Origin: Bacteroidetes bacterium UBA6221
GTDB taxonomy: Bacteria > Bacteroidota > Bacteroidia > Chitinophagales > Chitinophagaceae
Direction: 5' to 3'
Assembly: GCA_002421685.1 (NCBI GenBank)
Contig: DISB01000018.1
Span: forward strand, 1 to 64,000
Length of the DNA: 64,000 nt
This document shows positions 17,079 through 25,377 of this stretch, one piece after another (within the stretch, counting starts at the first letter, position 1; the number at the start of each line of letters is the position of its first letter). The notes under the pieces were generated by a model that saw nothing but the letters and a program-made list of their open reading frames with translations, was not told where the DNA came from and did no database searches. Made by a program: the position numbers and the translations under genes.

Positions 17079-18115
17079 TACTCGACCGGCCATGCATCCA
17101 GGCCTCCCCGTAGTGAATATACTGAAGCGCCGGAGTACTTCTCCAGCAATATACGTGCTGCCCCTGCACTGCGCCTGCCTGATGCGCAATAGCAGACTAT
17201 TGGTTTATCGATGGCTATATCCGCAGTGCTCATGTCGTGCAATGGAATATGCAATCCGCCGATATTGTATAAGCTATGTTCTTCTTCAGTCCTTACATCT
17301 ATCAACTGGTATTCAGCTACATGCTCTTTCAGTTCTTCGGCAGTTATTTCCTGAACATATACTGCCGGAAGGCTCGTAATTTTTGTTTTTGTTGTTGTGT
17401 TGAGCTTTATCAGGCGGTTCTGCATGGTGAGGGCATCCACCATTAATAATTTACCCGCTAATAATTCACCCGTGCCTGTTATATATTTTATTACTTCGTT
17501 GGCCTGCAGGCAACCAATCATACCTGCAATAGTCGGTATCACGCCGCCATCAGCACAGTTGGGCACTACGGCTGCATTTACCTCAGGGTACAGGTCTCTG
17601 TAATTGGGCGATAGTGCACCATTCTCGCTATGTATATTCCATACAGCTACCTGGCCTTCGTATTGATAGATAGCGCCATACACCAGTGGCTTGCCGGCTA
17701 ACACACATGCATCGTTAAGCAAATAACGGGTATCGAAGTTGTCGGTGCAGTCAACTACTATATCGTAACCGGCAATTATTTCCATCACATTGCCGGTAGT
17801 AATTCTTAGCTCATACGGTACAAGGTGTACATCCGGGTTTTGTGTAGAAAGGTTTTCTGTTGCTACCGTTACCTTACTTTGCCCAATGTCCGCCGGCCTG
17901 TACAATATTTGCCTGTGCAGGTTTTTTACCGATACCACGTCGTAGTCAGCAATACCGACGGTGCCTACACCACTGGAAACAAGGTATTGCAATGCTGGGC
18001 AGCCCAGGCCTCCTGCGCCTACTACCAGCACTTTGGCGGCAGATAGCTTCTGTTGGGTATTTTCGTCAAATCCCGGCAAGGCCAACTGGCAACTATATCT
18101 CGTCCAATCATTCAT
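17069..18115 (-). CDS. moeB: MoeB/ThiF-type adenylyltransferase with C-terminal rhodanese domain
   Basis: 348 aa. E1-like domain (1-245): RYSCQLALPGF, VLVVGAGGLGCPALQYL (nucleotide-binding loop), DNFDTRYLLNDAC. Rhodanese domain (260-348) with active-site loop CYCASGRRS; Cys in that loop would carry the persulfide. This fusion layout resembles eukaryotic MOCS3: it would both adenylate the Gly-Gly end of MoaD and supply sulfur. No CxxC zinc site was clearly seen. The gene overlaps the end of mobA by one base (TAATG), a sign of translational coupling, and is last in the moaA-moeA-moaC-mobA-moeB operon. Confidence 0.9.
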   Translation of the reverse strand: MNDWTRYSCQLALPGFDENTQQKLSAAKVLVVGAGGLGCPALQYLVSSGVGTVGIADYDVVSVKNLHRQILYRPADIGQSKVTVATENLSTQNPDVHLVPYELRITTGNVMEIIAGYDIVVDCTDNFDTRYLLNDACVLAGKPLVYGAIYQYEGQVAVWNIHSENGALSPNYRDLYPEVNAAVVPNCADGGVIPTIAGMIGCLQANEVIKYITGTGELLAGKLLMVDALTMQNRLIKLNTTTKTKITSLPAVYVQEITAEELKEHVAEYQLIDVRTEEEHSLYNIGGLHIPLHDMSTADIAIDKPIVCYCASGRRSAGAARILLEKYSGASVYSLRGGLDAWPVEYHG

Positions 18116-18723
18116 TACACAGCTTTCATTTTCCTTGTTAGTATTTCCTTTACTCGTTCCGCGTCTTCGGGCGTATTGGTATTGATAAGAGTATCCGGGT
18201 TTAAAGGTTCCAGCATCAAAACATCGCTATTTATAAGCGCTTTGCGTGGGCAGTTATACCCCTGTTCTTTGAAGGCGTACAGCGTTTCTTTAGCTTTCGG
18301 CTCCCAAATGGTTATTAACGGCTCGGGTAGTCCATCGTGCGGACTTTTGTAGGTAGTGGCTACTTTGTTGGTATCTCGCTTGCAGATAAGGTATTCTATC
18401 GTGGCTTTATCAATAAGGGGCAAATCACAGGCAACTACCAGCCATGCGACATCGTGTTTTGTTTCAAATGCAGACAGTATGCCTACAATCGGGCCATTGC
18501 CATCAACCGTGTCGGCTATAGCTTTGTACCTGCTGTCGATTTCCGGTACCTGTTCTTCACGGCACGATATAAACACGTCATCGCAAAACTGCTGTAATAG
18601 ATCTGCAACGTAATAACGCTGCTCCTTGCCATTCCAGCTGATGACAGATTTATCATGCCCCATGCGTGTGCTTTTGCCACCCGCCAACACCAGTCCGCAT
18701 AATTTAGTCTCTTTTGAAATCAC
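18115..18723 (-). CDS. mobA: Molybdenum cofactor guanylyltransferase MobA
   Basis: 202 aa. The N-terminal GLVLAGGKSTRMGHDKS is the nucleotidyltransferase GTP-binding motif; VVACDLPLI has the metal-binding aspartate, and ALINSDVLMLEPLNPDTLININTPED-like sequence is found at the end. It would attach GMP to molybdopterin. Its start overlaps the end of moaC by 20 bases. If it is a true MobA, the organism makes the bis-MGD form used by DMSO reductase-type enzymes, none of which is in the window. Confidence 0.88.
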   Translation of the reverse strand: MISKETKLCGLVLAGGKSTRMGHDKSVISWNGKEQRYYVADLLQQFCDDVFISCREEQVPEIDSRYKAIADTVDGNGPIVGILSAFETKHDVAWLVVACDLPLIDKATIEYLICKRDTNKVATTYKSPHDGLPEPLITIWEPKAKETLYAFKEQGYNCPRKALINSDVLMLEPLNPDTLINTNTPEDAERVKEILTRKMKAV

Positions 18724-19180
18724 GCTTCCCTCCTGTTTTCTCCATCAGTTTCGTTTCTTTTATCACTATATCGTGGCTCAGCGCTTTACACATATCATAT
18801 ATGGTCAATGCAGCTACCGATGCACCCGTCAGGGCTTCCATTTCAATACCTGTTTTAGCAGTTATACTTGCAGTGCAGTCAATCACTACTTCGTTGTTAT
18901 TGTCCAGCCTGATATCTATATGGCAATTGTCCATACCCAGTGGGTGACAGAGTGGTATCAATTCACCTGTTTTTTTGGCCGCCATGATACCCGCTATTAT
19001 TGCTGTTTGAAATACCGGTCCTTTTGGGGCCCGGATGTCTCCATCCACTAATTGCGCTAACACCTCCGCCGGCAGCGACACGATACTCCTTGCGCGGGCA
19101 GTGCGTTTGGTTGTTGCTTTCTCGCTCACGTCCACCATGTTGGCTCGGCCCTGGTCGTCTATATGAGTCAGTTCATTCAT
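18704..19180 (-). CDS. moaC: Cyclic pyranopterin monophosphate synthase MoaC
   Basis: 158 aa from ATG 19180 (MNELTHIDDQGRANMVDVSEK). The frame extends to 19204, but that would overlap moeA by 19 bases and adds residues not found at the family N-terminus. Conserved KGPVFQTAIIAGIMAAKKT, LIPLCHPLG, and the C-terminal GIEMEALTGASVAALTIYDM and KSGGK-like stretch. It acts after MoaA to form cPMP. Confidence 0.95.
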   Translation of the reverse strand: MNELTHIDDQGRANMVDVSEKATTKRTARARSIVSLPAEVLAQLVDGDIRAPKGPVFQTAIIAGIMAAKKTGELIPLCHPLGMDNCHIDIRLDNNNEVVIDCTASITAKTGIEMEALTGASVAALTIYDMCKALSHDIVIKETKLMEKTGGKRDFKRD

Positions 19181-19185
19181 AATGT

Positions 19186-20382
19186 TTATCGATTGAAGGG
19201 CCATATCCTGTATGCCTCGCCTTTTTTAAAGTTAACCTCCGTTTCTGGCAATTCCATAAATGCATCCGCATAGAGGAGGTTTACAAAATCCCCGGAGCCG
19301 TTGCCTTCATGCGGCGTAGCCAGCAAACGGCCATCACTTTGGCTTTCTACCTTCACCTGCAGGAAGTAAGTAAGTTCAGGCCTGAAACTGTAATCTTCTG
19401 CAAGTACGGCATATATCGGCGGTTGTTCCAATCCCAAACCGGCGTTAAGCCATGGCACAAAATACCTGTGCATGCACATAAACGCCGAAACGGGGTTACC
19501 TGGGAAGGCGAACACCAGTTTCTGGTCAATATCAGTTCCAAACCAGAATGGCTTGCCCGGCCGCTGTCTTACCTTATGGAACAGCTGCGTTATTTCCAGT
19601 TCGTCGAACACTTGCGGCAGATAGTCAAACTTGCCCATAGATACCCCGCCTGTCAGTATCAATACATCATTCTCTTTCAGGCATTTGGCAAGGGCGGTAT
19701 GTATCAGTTCTTTATCATCCGGAATGTGATACATTGACGCCTGTATCCTGTGCTGCAGGAGTGTGGAGGCTATGGCGTAGTTGTTGGAACGGCGCACCTC
19801 AAACGGAGAAGGCTCCTGGTCGACCGGCACCAATTCGTTGCCACTGCTAAGTATGCATACACGTGGCAGCCTTTTTACTTTGAGTTGCCCCTTGCCTACC
19901 GATGCTGCAGTGTTTATCAGTGCCGGGGTGATTAACCGTCCTGCTTCTGCAAGCAGGGTATTTTTCAGTTTATCAGTGCCTGAATAATGAATATTCTGGC
20001 CATGCTTTATATCATTTGAAAAGATTGTGGCCGAGCCGTCTTCTATTTCCAGGTCTTCATAACGCACGATTGTATCTGTACTGGCAGGCAGGGAGGCCCC
20101 GGTCATTATTTCCACACATTCGGTGCGGTTAGAAATTTCTATTGCTTTTTCTCCTGCAGCCTGGGTACCTATTATCTTAAAGGTCCTGATACCGGCTGCA
20201 TATGCTTCGTACAGGATAGCTATGCCGTCCATCGTCACGCGGTCGTACGGGGGAATATCACGGTCGGCGGTTATGTCTTCTGCCAGCACCCTGCCTGTGG
20301 CGTTTTCCAGCAGTACCAATTCATCGCCATAGTCCCGTACTTCCTTTTGAATTATATATTCCGCGCCCTGTACCGTTATCAT
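19186..20382 (-). CDS. moeA: Molybdopterin molybdenumtransferase MoeA
   Basis: 398 aa. RVLAEDITADRDIPPYDRVTMDGIA near the N-terminus, EIMTGASLP, the MoCF domain with VCILSSGNELV and DVLILTGGVSMGKFDY, and VFAFPGNPVSAFM. It inserts molybdate into adenylylated molybdopterin. The MogA/MoaB partner that adenylates molybdopterin was not seen in the window. Stop codon lies 5 bases from the moaC start. Confidence 0.94.
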   Translation of the reverse strand: MITVQGAEYIIQKEVRDYGDELVLLENATGRVLAEDITADRDIPPYDRVTMDGIAILYEAYAAGIRTFKIIGTQAAGEKAIEISNRTECVEIMTGASLPASTDTIVRYEDLEIEDGSATIFSNDIKHGQNIHYSGTDKLKNTLLAEAGRLITPALINTAASVGKGQLKVKRLPRVCILSSGNELVPVDQEPSPFEVRRSNNYAIASTLLQHRIQASMYHIPDDKELIHTALAKCLKENDVLILTGGVSMGKFDYLPQVFDELEITQLFHKVRQRPGKPFWFGTDIDQKLVFAFPGNPVSAFMCMHRYFVPWLNAGLGLEQPPIYAVLAEDYSFRPELTYFLQVKVESQSDGRLLATPHEGNGSGDFVNLLYADAFMELPETEVNFKKGEAYRIWPFNR

Positions 20383-20385
20383 ATC

Positions 20386-21366
20386 CTATCCTCCTATCTC
20401 TGCCATTGATTCACTAACAAATTCCTTTCTGTTCCGTTCAGCTTCCCAGCCGTCTTTAGCTTTCGTATTTATCGCCGCGATTATGGCCTCCTGCATTGCA
20501 GTTTCGTCATGCCCGGCACGTAGCAGGTCTTTTACGTTCAATACCCCGCTGTCGTACAGGCATGTCTTCAGCATACCCTGTGGTGTTATGCGTATGCGGT
20601 TGCAGGTACCACAGAAAGAGCGTGTATAGGCTGCTATAATGCCCACTGTGCCTTTATGTCCCGGAATGCTGTAATTGTACGAAGTAGAATACTTAGGGTC
20701 TGTTACTTTTTGCATGTCCGGGTATCGGTTTTTTATTGTATCCAGGATTTTTATATGGTCCCAGATAAGGCCTGTGTAAGTACCGTTTCCGTTGAAAGGC
20801 ATTTCTTCGATAAAGCGTACACTCACAGGCAATTCTTTGGCTAATTCCACCAGTGGAATAATGTCTTCGGTATTCTTACCCGCCATCACCACCGCGTTAA
20901 GTTTTACCCTCATATCGTGGCGCAATAGTTCGTGCAGGGTGTCCAATACCTTAGGTAGCTCATCGCGGCGGGTAATATTCTTAAACCGTTCCCTGTCCAG
21001 CGTGTCCAGGCTCAGGTTTACAGATTTTATGCCTAATTCTTTTAACCTGGAAATATAAGGCGCGGTAAGTACGCCATTGGTCGTAAGGGTTATCTCCTTC
21101 AGGCCATCAATTTTCGATAAGGCTGTAAGGAATTCCATGAAATTCCTGCGGGCGAATGGTTCTCCACCGGTGAGCCGGATCTTTTCAATACCCATCTTCA
21201 CCAGCACGGAGCACATTTGCAGCATCTCTTCCCAGGTCATCAGCTCTTTTCGCTCCAGCCATTCCAGGCCATGGGCAGGCATGCAGTAGAAACAACGCAG
21301 GTTGCACCTGTCCGTTACCGCCAGCCTGAGATAATTTACCGGCCTTCCGTGGTTATCTGTCAGCAT
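20386..21366 (-). CDS. moaA: GTP 3',8-cyclase MoaA (radical SAM)
   Basis: 326 aa from ATG 21366. N-terminal radical SAM cluster site CNLRCFYC, LTGGEPFAR, LTTNG, and the C-terminal cluster site CGTCNRIRITPQGMLKTC. The terminal Gly-Gly tail needed for GTP binding is present. It makes 3',8-cH2GTP, the first step of molybdenum cofactor synthesis. Two ATG codons stand in tandem (21369 and 21366); the second is preferred because the first lies 1 base after the -7 element. It is the first gene of the minus-strand operon. Confidence 0.95.
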   Translation of the reverse strand: MLTDNHGRPVNYLRLAVTDRCNLRCFYCMPAHGLEWLERKELMTWEEMLQMCSVLVKMGIEKIRLTGGEPFARRNFMEFLTALSKIDGLKEITLTTNGVLTAPYISRLKELGIKSVNLSLDTLDRERFKNITRRDELPKVLDTLHELLRHDMRVKLNAVVMAGKNTEDIIPLVELAKELPVSVRFIEEMPFNGNGTYTGLIWDHIKILDTIKNRYPDMQKVTDPKYSTSYNYSIPGHKGTVGIIAAYTRSFCGTCNRIRITPQGMLKTCLYDSGVLNVKDLLRAGHDETAMQEAIIAAINTKAKDGWEAERNRKEFVSESMAEIGG

Positions 21367-21370
21367 CATA

Positions 21371-21378
21371 CAAAGTTA
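21371..21378 (-). promoter_or_regulatory. -7 element of the moaA operon
   Basis: TAACTTTG on the minus strand, exact match. TTG (21401-21399) lies 20 bases upstream. Transcription likely begins at or near the second ATG, so the message is leaderless. Confidence 0.7.
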
Positions 21379-21428
21379 CCATTCATGCAGCCTATGCCCA
21401 AGGGGCGGGATGCTAAAATTCTGATATA

Positions 21429-21459
21429 AAAAACGCCCCGAAAGGACGGGGCGTTTTTT
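21429..21459. terminator. Bidirectional terminator between moaA and the beta-barrel gene
   Basis: AAAAACGCCCCG, loop AAAGGA, CGGGGCGTTTTTT. It is placed to end the minus-strand beta-barrel gene transcript before moaA. Confidence 0.85.
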
Positions 21460-21481
21460 ATTATTTAACCTTTAAGAATTT

Positions 21482-22240
21482 TTATTCATCATCTTTGTCA
21501 TCTTCTACTTTCATCGGGCGCAGATCATCACCGGGTTTTACATTGCCGGTCCTTGTTTTGCAACCAAAGTTTTTAGACACACCGAAGTTGAATTGGTTAC
21601 CCCATGTGAAGTAGAAACCGCTTTGATCAATAGTACCGTTCAGCGCAGTAGGCGATTTCGGAGTATCATAGCTGATAGTCCTGTAGCCCAGGCCGCCTAT
21701 ACCGAAGTTCAGCGCCATGCCGTCGTGTACAAATACCTGTACCATCGGCGTGATAGAGCCCTGGAAGCCGTTGTAATAGTCATAGCCGTAAATAATAGTT
21801 TCCACTATTTTGTTGGCAGCAAAATCTACCGCCCTTGTTTCAGCTTCAGATACGTCTTGTCCTGATACATAGTTCAGGTCCAACTGAGTGAACAGGGACA
21901 ACCAATTGTTAACCGGCTTTGTGTAACGGAAGAAAACGCCAGCCTGCCATTCCCTGGTTTCCATAGCATTCCTGTTCCACGTGTTTAGTGCGGGAGAAGT
22001 CCTGTTTTCTTCAAACATACTCCATATGCCGCCCTGCAAACCCAAAGTGATATTGTTAGTAAACTGGTAACCAACACCGGGATTTATATTCCAGTCAAAA
22101 TACCTGTTTTCGGTACCGCCGCCGTTGTCAGTTTTGCCGGTAGCCAGTCCGATATTACCATAAACAAGTACACTATTTTTTTGTGCATTGGCTACGCCCA
22201 AAGAGGATACAGCCAGTAAAGCGAGAATAAGTTTTTTCAT
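21482..22240 (-). CDS. Outer membrane beta-barrel protein
   Basis: 252 aa from ATG 22240 (MKKLILALLAVSSLGVANAQ is the signal peptide); two codons upstream is another ATG at 22249. Alternating aromatic/polar strands (VYGNIGLATG, NRYFDWNINPGVGYQF, ITLGLQGGIW, WQAGVFFRYTK, FTQLDLNYVSG) suggest an OmpA/OmpW-like porin-type barrel of eight or so strands. A charged C-terminal tail (KVEDDKDDE) follows NFGVSKNFGCK. No enzymatic motif. Role unknown; possibly a structural outer membrane protein. Confidence 0.8.
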   Translation of the reverse strand: MKKLILALLAVSSLGVANAQKNSVLVYGNIGLATGKTDNGGGTENRYFDWNINPGVGYQFTNNITLGLQGGIWSMFEENRTSPALNTWNRNAMETREWQAGVFFRYTKPVNNWLSLFTQLDLNYVSGQDVSEAETRAVDFAANKIVETIIYGYDYYNGFQGSITPMVQVFVHDGMALNFGIGGLGYRTISYDTPKSPTALNGTIDQSGFYFTWGNQFNFGVSKNFGCKTRTGNVKPGDDLRPMKVEDDKDDE

Positions 22241-22265
22241 ACAGATCATGCGTTTTATGAAGAAA

Positions 22266-22273
22266 CAAATGTA
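22266..22273 (-). promoter_or_regulatory. -7 element of the beta-barrel gene
   Basis: TACATTTG on the minus strand, exact match, 25 bases before ATG 22240. TTG (22296-22294) lies 20 bases upstream. Confidence 0.65.
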
Positions 22274-22346
22274 TATCCTGTTTGCCTATTATGCAATAGC
22301 TAAGCATAAAATAACATACAAAATTAAAAAATCGTAATATTTGTGA

Positions 22347-22859
22347 TTATTTGAACCAACTGCTGTACATCACATAGTTGTTGGCTATGCGTTCCACCTC
22401 TCCTTCCAGCAGCTCCGGGCTGATGTCTTTTACCTTTTTGGCTGGTACGCCGGCATAAATACTGCCTGAAGCTACTTGTGTGCCCTCGAGTACCACAGCC
22501 CCTGCAGCCACTATGCTGTTTTTGCCTACGTGGACGTTATCCATAATGATAGCCCCCATGCCTATCAGCACATTATCTTCCACCGTGCAGCCGTGTACTA
22601 TGGCGTGGTGGCCTATCGATACGTTATTCCCGATGATGGCCTTGGTCTTCTGGTAGGTGCAGTGTATGCAGGCTCCATCCTGCACGTTCACCCTGTCGCC
22701 TATGCGTATGCTGTTCACATCGCCCCGTATCACCGCGTTAAACCATACGCTGCATTCTTTGCCCATCACCACGTCGCCCACTACGGTGGCATTGGGCGCC
22801 AGGTAGCAGTCTTCGGGAATATTTGGCAACACGCCTTTTACGGGTAATATGACAGGCAT
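22347..22859 (-). CDS. Gamma-carbonic anhydrase family protein
   Basis: 170 aa left-handed parallel beta-helix with hexapeptide repeats: YLAPNATVVGDVVMGKECSVWFNAVIRGD, VNVQDGACIHC, VSIGHHAIVHGCTVEDNVLIGMGAII. The metal-binding histidines are present (H in CIHC, GHHAIVHG). Family members hydrate CO2 or bind acyl-CoA-like ligands; activity of bacterial YrdA/PaaY types varies. It follows the glycosyltransferase gene with 9 bases between, probably co-transcribed. Confidence 0.88.
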   Translation of the reverse strand: MPVILPVKGVLPNIPEDCYLAPNATVVGDVVMGKECSVWFNAVIRGDVNSIRIGDRVNVQDGACIHCTYQKTKAIIGNNVSIGHHAIVHGCTVEDNVLIGMGAIIMDNVHVGKNSIVAAGAVVLEGTQVASGSIYAGVPAKKVKDISPELLEGEVERIANNYVMYSSWFK

Positions 22860-22868
22860 AAGCTATTC

Positions 22869-23585
22869 CTATTTAAACAAATTATACTTCAGGATGCAGT
22901 ATATCGCCCGGAAGCCATCTTTCCATCCTATTTTCTTTCCTTCATCGTATGTACGGCCGTAGTAGGAAATACCTACTTCATATATTCTTACTTTAGGCAC
23001 GCGGGCTATCCTGGCAGTCACCTCCGGCTCAAAGCCGAAGCGTTTCTCCTTCAACTGTATATTTTGTATGATATCACGTTTGAAGAGTTTGTAACAGGTT
23101 TCCATATCGGTCAGGTTCAGGTTGGTGAACATATTGGACAGGAAAGTGAGCATGGCATTACCCAGCGAATGCCAGAAAAACAATATCCTGTGCGGATTGC
23201 CACCCATGAAGCGCGAGCCATAGACTATGTCGGCGAAATCGTCAAGTACGGGCTTGAGCAACAGGTTATATTCCTGCGGGTCATATTCCAGGTCTGCGTC
23301 CTGGATGATGATGTAATCCCCCGTCGCTTTGTTGATGCCTGTATGCAGTGCAGCGCCCTTTCCCTGGTTTACCTCATGTTTATAATAGCTGATGGGCAGC
23401 TCGGGGTTGGCATTTTTATAGTTAAGAATAGCTTCTTCCGTATTGTCCTTCGAGCAGTCGTTTACGATAATTACCTCCTTCTGCATACCCTGTATCAACT
23501 CCACAGCTTTGATACGGTTGAGTATCCGGTGAATGGTAGGGCCTTCGTTATATGCTGGTATTACAATGGAAAGTATTTTACTCAT
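22869..23585 (-). CDS. Family 2 glycosyltransferase, DPM1-like
   Basis: 238 aa, GT-A fold. [37 protein letters not shown], the DADLEYDP metal site and YGSRFMGG...[22 protein letters not shown] resemble polyprenol-phosphate mannose/glucose synthases. No C-terminal membrane segment, as in DPM1. It probably transfers a sugar to a lipid carrier on the cytoplasmic side of the membrane. A dyad (23594-23613) lies just upstream. Confidence 0.88.
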   Translation of the reverse strand: MSKILSIVIPAYNEGPTIHRILNRIKAVELIQGMQKEVIIVNDCSKDNTEEAILNYKNANPELPISYYKHEVNQGKGAALHTGINKATGDYIIIQDADLEYDPQEYNLLLKPVLDDFADIVYGSRFMGGNPHRILFFWHSLGNAMLTFLSNMFTNLNLTDMETCYKLFKRDIIQNIQLKEKRFGFEPEVTARIARVPKVRIYEVGISYYGRTYDEGKKIGWKDGFRAIYCILKYNLFK

Positions 23586-23593
23586 GAGGTTAG

Positions 23594-23613
23594 TTTACAT
23601 ACTAAGATGTAAA
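23594..23613. repeat. Dyad upstream of the DPM1-like gene
   Basis: TTTACAT-ACTAAG-ATGTAAA, perfect 7-base arms, 8 bases upstream of the glycosyltransferase ATG, between it and thyA. Confidence 0.5.
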
Positions 23614-23689
23614 AATAATACGATTTGGATAAGAATTAACTGTTTATCCCCAAACCTTCCTGCTTTCTGATATTAAACACTGTTTGGTT

Positions 23690-23697
23690 TACCTTTG
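23690..23697 (+). promoter_or_regulatory. -7 element of thyA
   Basis: TACCTTTG, exact match. It overlaps the upstream TTG at 23695, so the ATG at 23716 must be the start. Confidence 0.65.
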
Positions 23698-23715
23698 TTG
23701 TTATTCAAATTGTGT

Positions 23716-24510
23716 ATGCAGGCATATCTTGATTTACTACAGCACATCCTTGATAAAGGCGCTGAAAAAAACGACCGCACCGGCACCGGCACGATAAGCT
23801 GCTTCGGTTACCAGATGCGGTTCGACTTGCAGGCGGGCTTCCCTATGCTTACAACTAAGAAACTGCACCTGAAATCAATTATCCACGAGTTGCTTTGGTT
23901 CCTCAACGGGGATACCAATATCAAATACCTGAAAGACAATGGCGTAGGTATATGGGATGAATGGGCCGATGAGAACGGCGACCTTGGCCCCGTATATGGG
24001 CACCAGTGGCGAAGCTGGACCGGTGCAGATGGTAAGACCTATGACCAGATAGCGGAGGCGGTACGATTATTGAAAACCAACCCGGACAGCCGGCGTATTA
24101 TTGTAAATGCATGGAACGTGGCCGACCTTTCGAAGATGGCACTGACACCCTGCCATGCCTTGTTCCAGTTTTATGTAGCTGATGGCAAACTCAGTTGCCA
24201 GTTGTACCAACGCAGCGCTGATGTGTTCCTGGGTGTACCGTTCAATATTGCTTCTTATGCATTGCTGACGATGATGATGGCGCAGGTCTGTGATCTGCAG
24301 TATGGTGAGTTCATCCATACTTTTGGCGATGTGCACCTGTACAGCAACCATATTGAGCAGGCTAAGCTACAGCTTACCCGCGAGCCGTACCCGTTGCCTG
24401 CGATGAAGATCAACCCGGAGGTTAAAGATATTTTCGGTTTCAGGTTTGAAGATTTTACATTAGAGAATTATCAGTCGCACCCGCATATAAAGGCCCCGGT
24501 GGCGGTATAA
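23716..24510 (+). CDS. thyA: Thymidylate synthase
   Basis: 264 aa from ATG 23716, the exact length of many ThyA proteins. [53 protein letters not shown], the catalytic cysteine in [12 protein letters not shown], and [18 protein letters not shown]. It methylates dUMP with methylene-tetrahydrofolate and yields dihydrofolate, which the folA product next to it reduces. The two genes have separate promoters. Confidence 0.97.
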   Translation: MQAYLDLLQHILDKGAEKNDRTGTGTISCFGYQMRFDLQAGFPMLTTKKLHLKSIIHELLWFLNGDTNIKYLKDNGVGIWDEWADENGDLGPVYGHQWRSWTGADGKTYDQIAEAVRLLKTNPDSRRIIVNAWNVADLSKMALTPCHALFQFYVADGKLSCQLYQRSADVFLGVPFNIASYALLTMMMAQVCDLQYGEFIHTFGDVHLYSNHIEQAKLQLTREPYPLPAMKINPEVKDIFGFRFEDFTLENYQSHPHIKAPVAV

Positions 24511-24557
24511 TTTTTTATCCGTTCTTTTATATTTTTTGAAGTTTTTAGGATTTGGGT

Positions 24558-24588
24558 TTTGTCCCGATAGCTATCGGGATTATTTTTG
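24558..24588 (+). promoter_or_regulatory. Full-consensus promoter of folA
   Basis: TTTG (24558-24561), exactly 19 bases, TATTTTTG (24581-24588), 7 bases before the folA ATG. The spacer is almost wholly an 18-base palindrome. Confidence 0.8.
24562..24579. repeat. 18-base perfect palindrome inside the folA promoter
   Basis: TCCCGATAGCTATCGGGA occupies 18 of the 19 spacer bases between -33 and -7. It could be an operator or a copy of a dispersed genomic palindrome. No second copy was noticed in this window. Confidence 0.75.
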
Positions 24589-24595
24589 ACTTATT

Positions 24596-25102
24596 ATGAT
24601 ACTAAGCGCAGTAGTAGCGATGTCTGAAAATAATGCTATCGGTAAGGACAATGGCCTGCCGTGGCACCTGCCTGATGACCTGAAATTCTTTAAACGGGTA
24701 ACAATAGGCAAGCCGGTATTGATGGGCAGGAAGACTTTTGAATCGCTGGGGAAACCGCTGGTGAACAGGCTGAATATAGTTGTTTCGGCAGACAAAGGCC
24801 TGCGCCTGCCCGATGGCGTGTTGTTGTACGATAATTTGCAGGATGCACTGGCACGGCTTAGGGAAGAAGATACCAATGAAGGTTGTGTTATTGGCGGTGG
24901 CATTATATTCGAGCAAACCATAGACGAGTTGGACAGGATTTACCTCACGAGGGTACATACAACAATAGACGACGCTCACGCATTTTTTCCGCATATGGAC
25001 CATACCCATTGGAAGCTCAGCTGGACAGAAGAGCACGATGCCGATGAGAAGCATCAATACCCCTTCACCTTCGAGCAATGGGATAGGATAAAAGAAATAT
25101 AA
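24596..25102 (+). CDS. folA: Dihydrofolate reductase
   Basis: 168 aa. ILSAVVAMSENNAIGKDNGLPWHLPDDLKFFKRVT, the NADPH-binding PVLMGRKTFESLG, and GCVIGGGIIFEQ are typical; the substrate-contact Asp in LPDDLKFFK is present. Reduces dihydrofolate to tetrahydrofolate with NADPH. Probably a leaderless message: the ATG lies 7 bases after the -7 element. Confidence 0.96.
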   Translation: MILSAVVAMSENNAIGKDNGLPWHLPDDLKFFKRVTIGKPVLMGRKTFESLGKPLVNRLNIVVSADKGLRLPDGVLLYDNLQDALARLREEDTNEGCVIGGGIIFEQTIDELDRIYLTRVHTTIDDAHAFFPHMDHTHWKLSWTEEHDADEKHQYPFTFEQWDRIKEI

Positions 25103-25128
25103 AAAAGCCCCCGGTATTTCCGGAGGCT
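25101..25128 (-). terminator. Terminator of the clpX transcript
   Basis: On the minus strand GCCTCCGGA pairs with CCGGGGGC and is followed by TTTTTT. It is less convincing as a terminator for folA because the plus-strand tail is GGCTTCATTC. Confidence 0.75.
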
Positions 25129-25150
25129 TCATTCAATGCTTTGTTACACC

Positions 25151-25348
25151 TTATCCGCCGAAGTTCTTCATCATATCGCTCAATGGGTCGTTGCCCTCAC
25201 TTTTCGATGCCAGGAAGTTCTCTATCATCGGGTGCATCATGGGGGGCACTTTCGATTGTATGAATTCTTTTATCACTTCCAGTGCTTTCGTAGCCTGTTC
25301 TTCAGTCAGTCCGGCCTCGCCTTTTAATTTTTCTACCAGTTCGTTCAT
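25151..25348 (-). CDS. Small helical protein, conserved but unnamed
   Basis: 65 aa, predicted all-helical, ending NFGG. The N-terminal part NELVEKLKGEAGLTEEQATKALEVIKEFIQSKVPP resembles small Bacteroidota proteins of the DUF937/DUF2267-like kind in which a helix-turn-helix bundle repeats. No signal peptide. It follows clpX by 29 bases and shares its terminator, so it is probably co-transcribed. Function unknown. Confidence 0.7.
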   Translation of the reverse strand: MNELVEKLKGEAGLTEEQATKALEVIKEFIQSKVPPMMHPMIENFLASKSEGNDPLSDMMKNFGG

Positions 25349-25377
25349 TAGTATTAATATTTCTTGTTAACTAAGTT

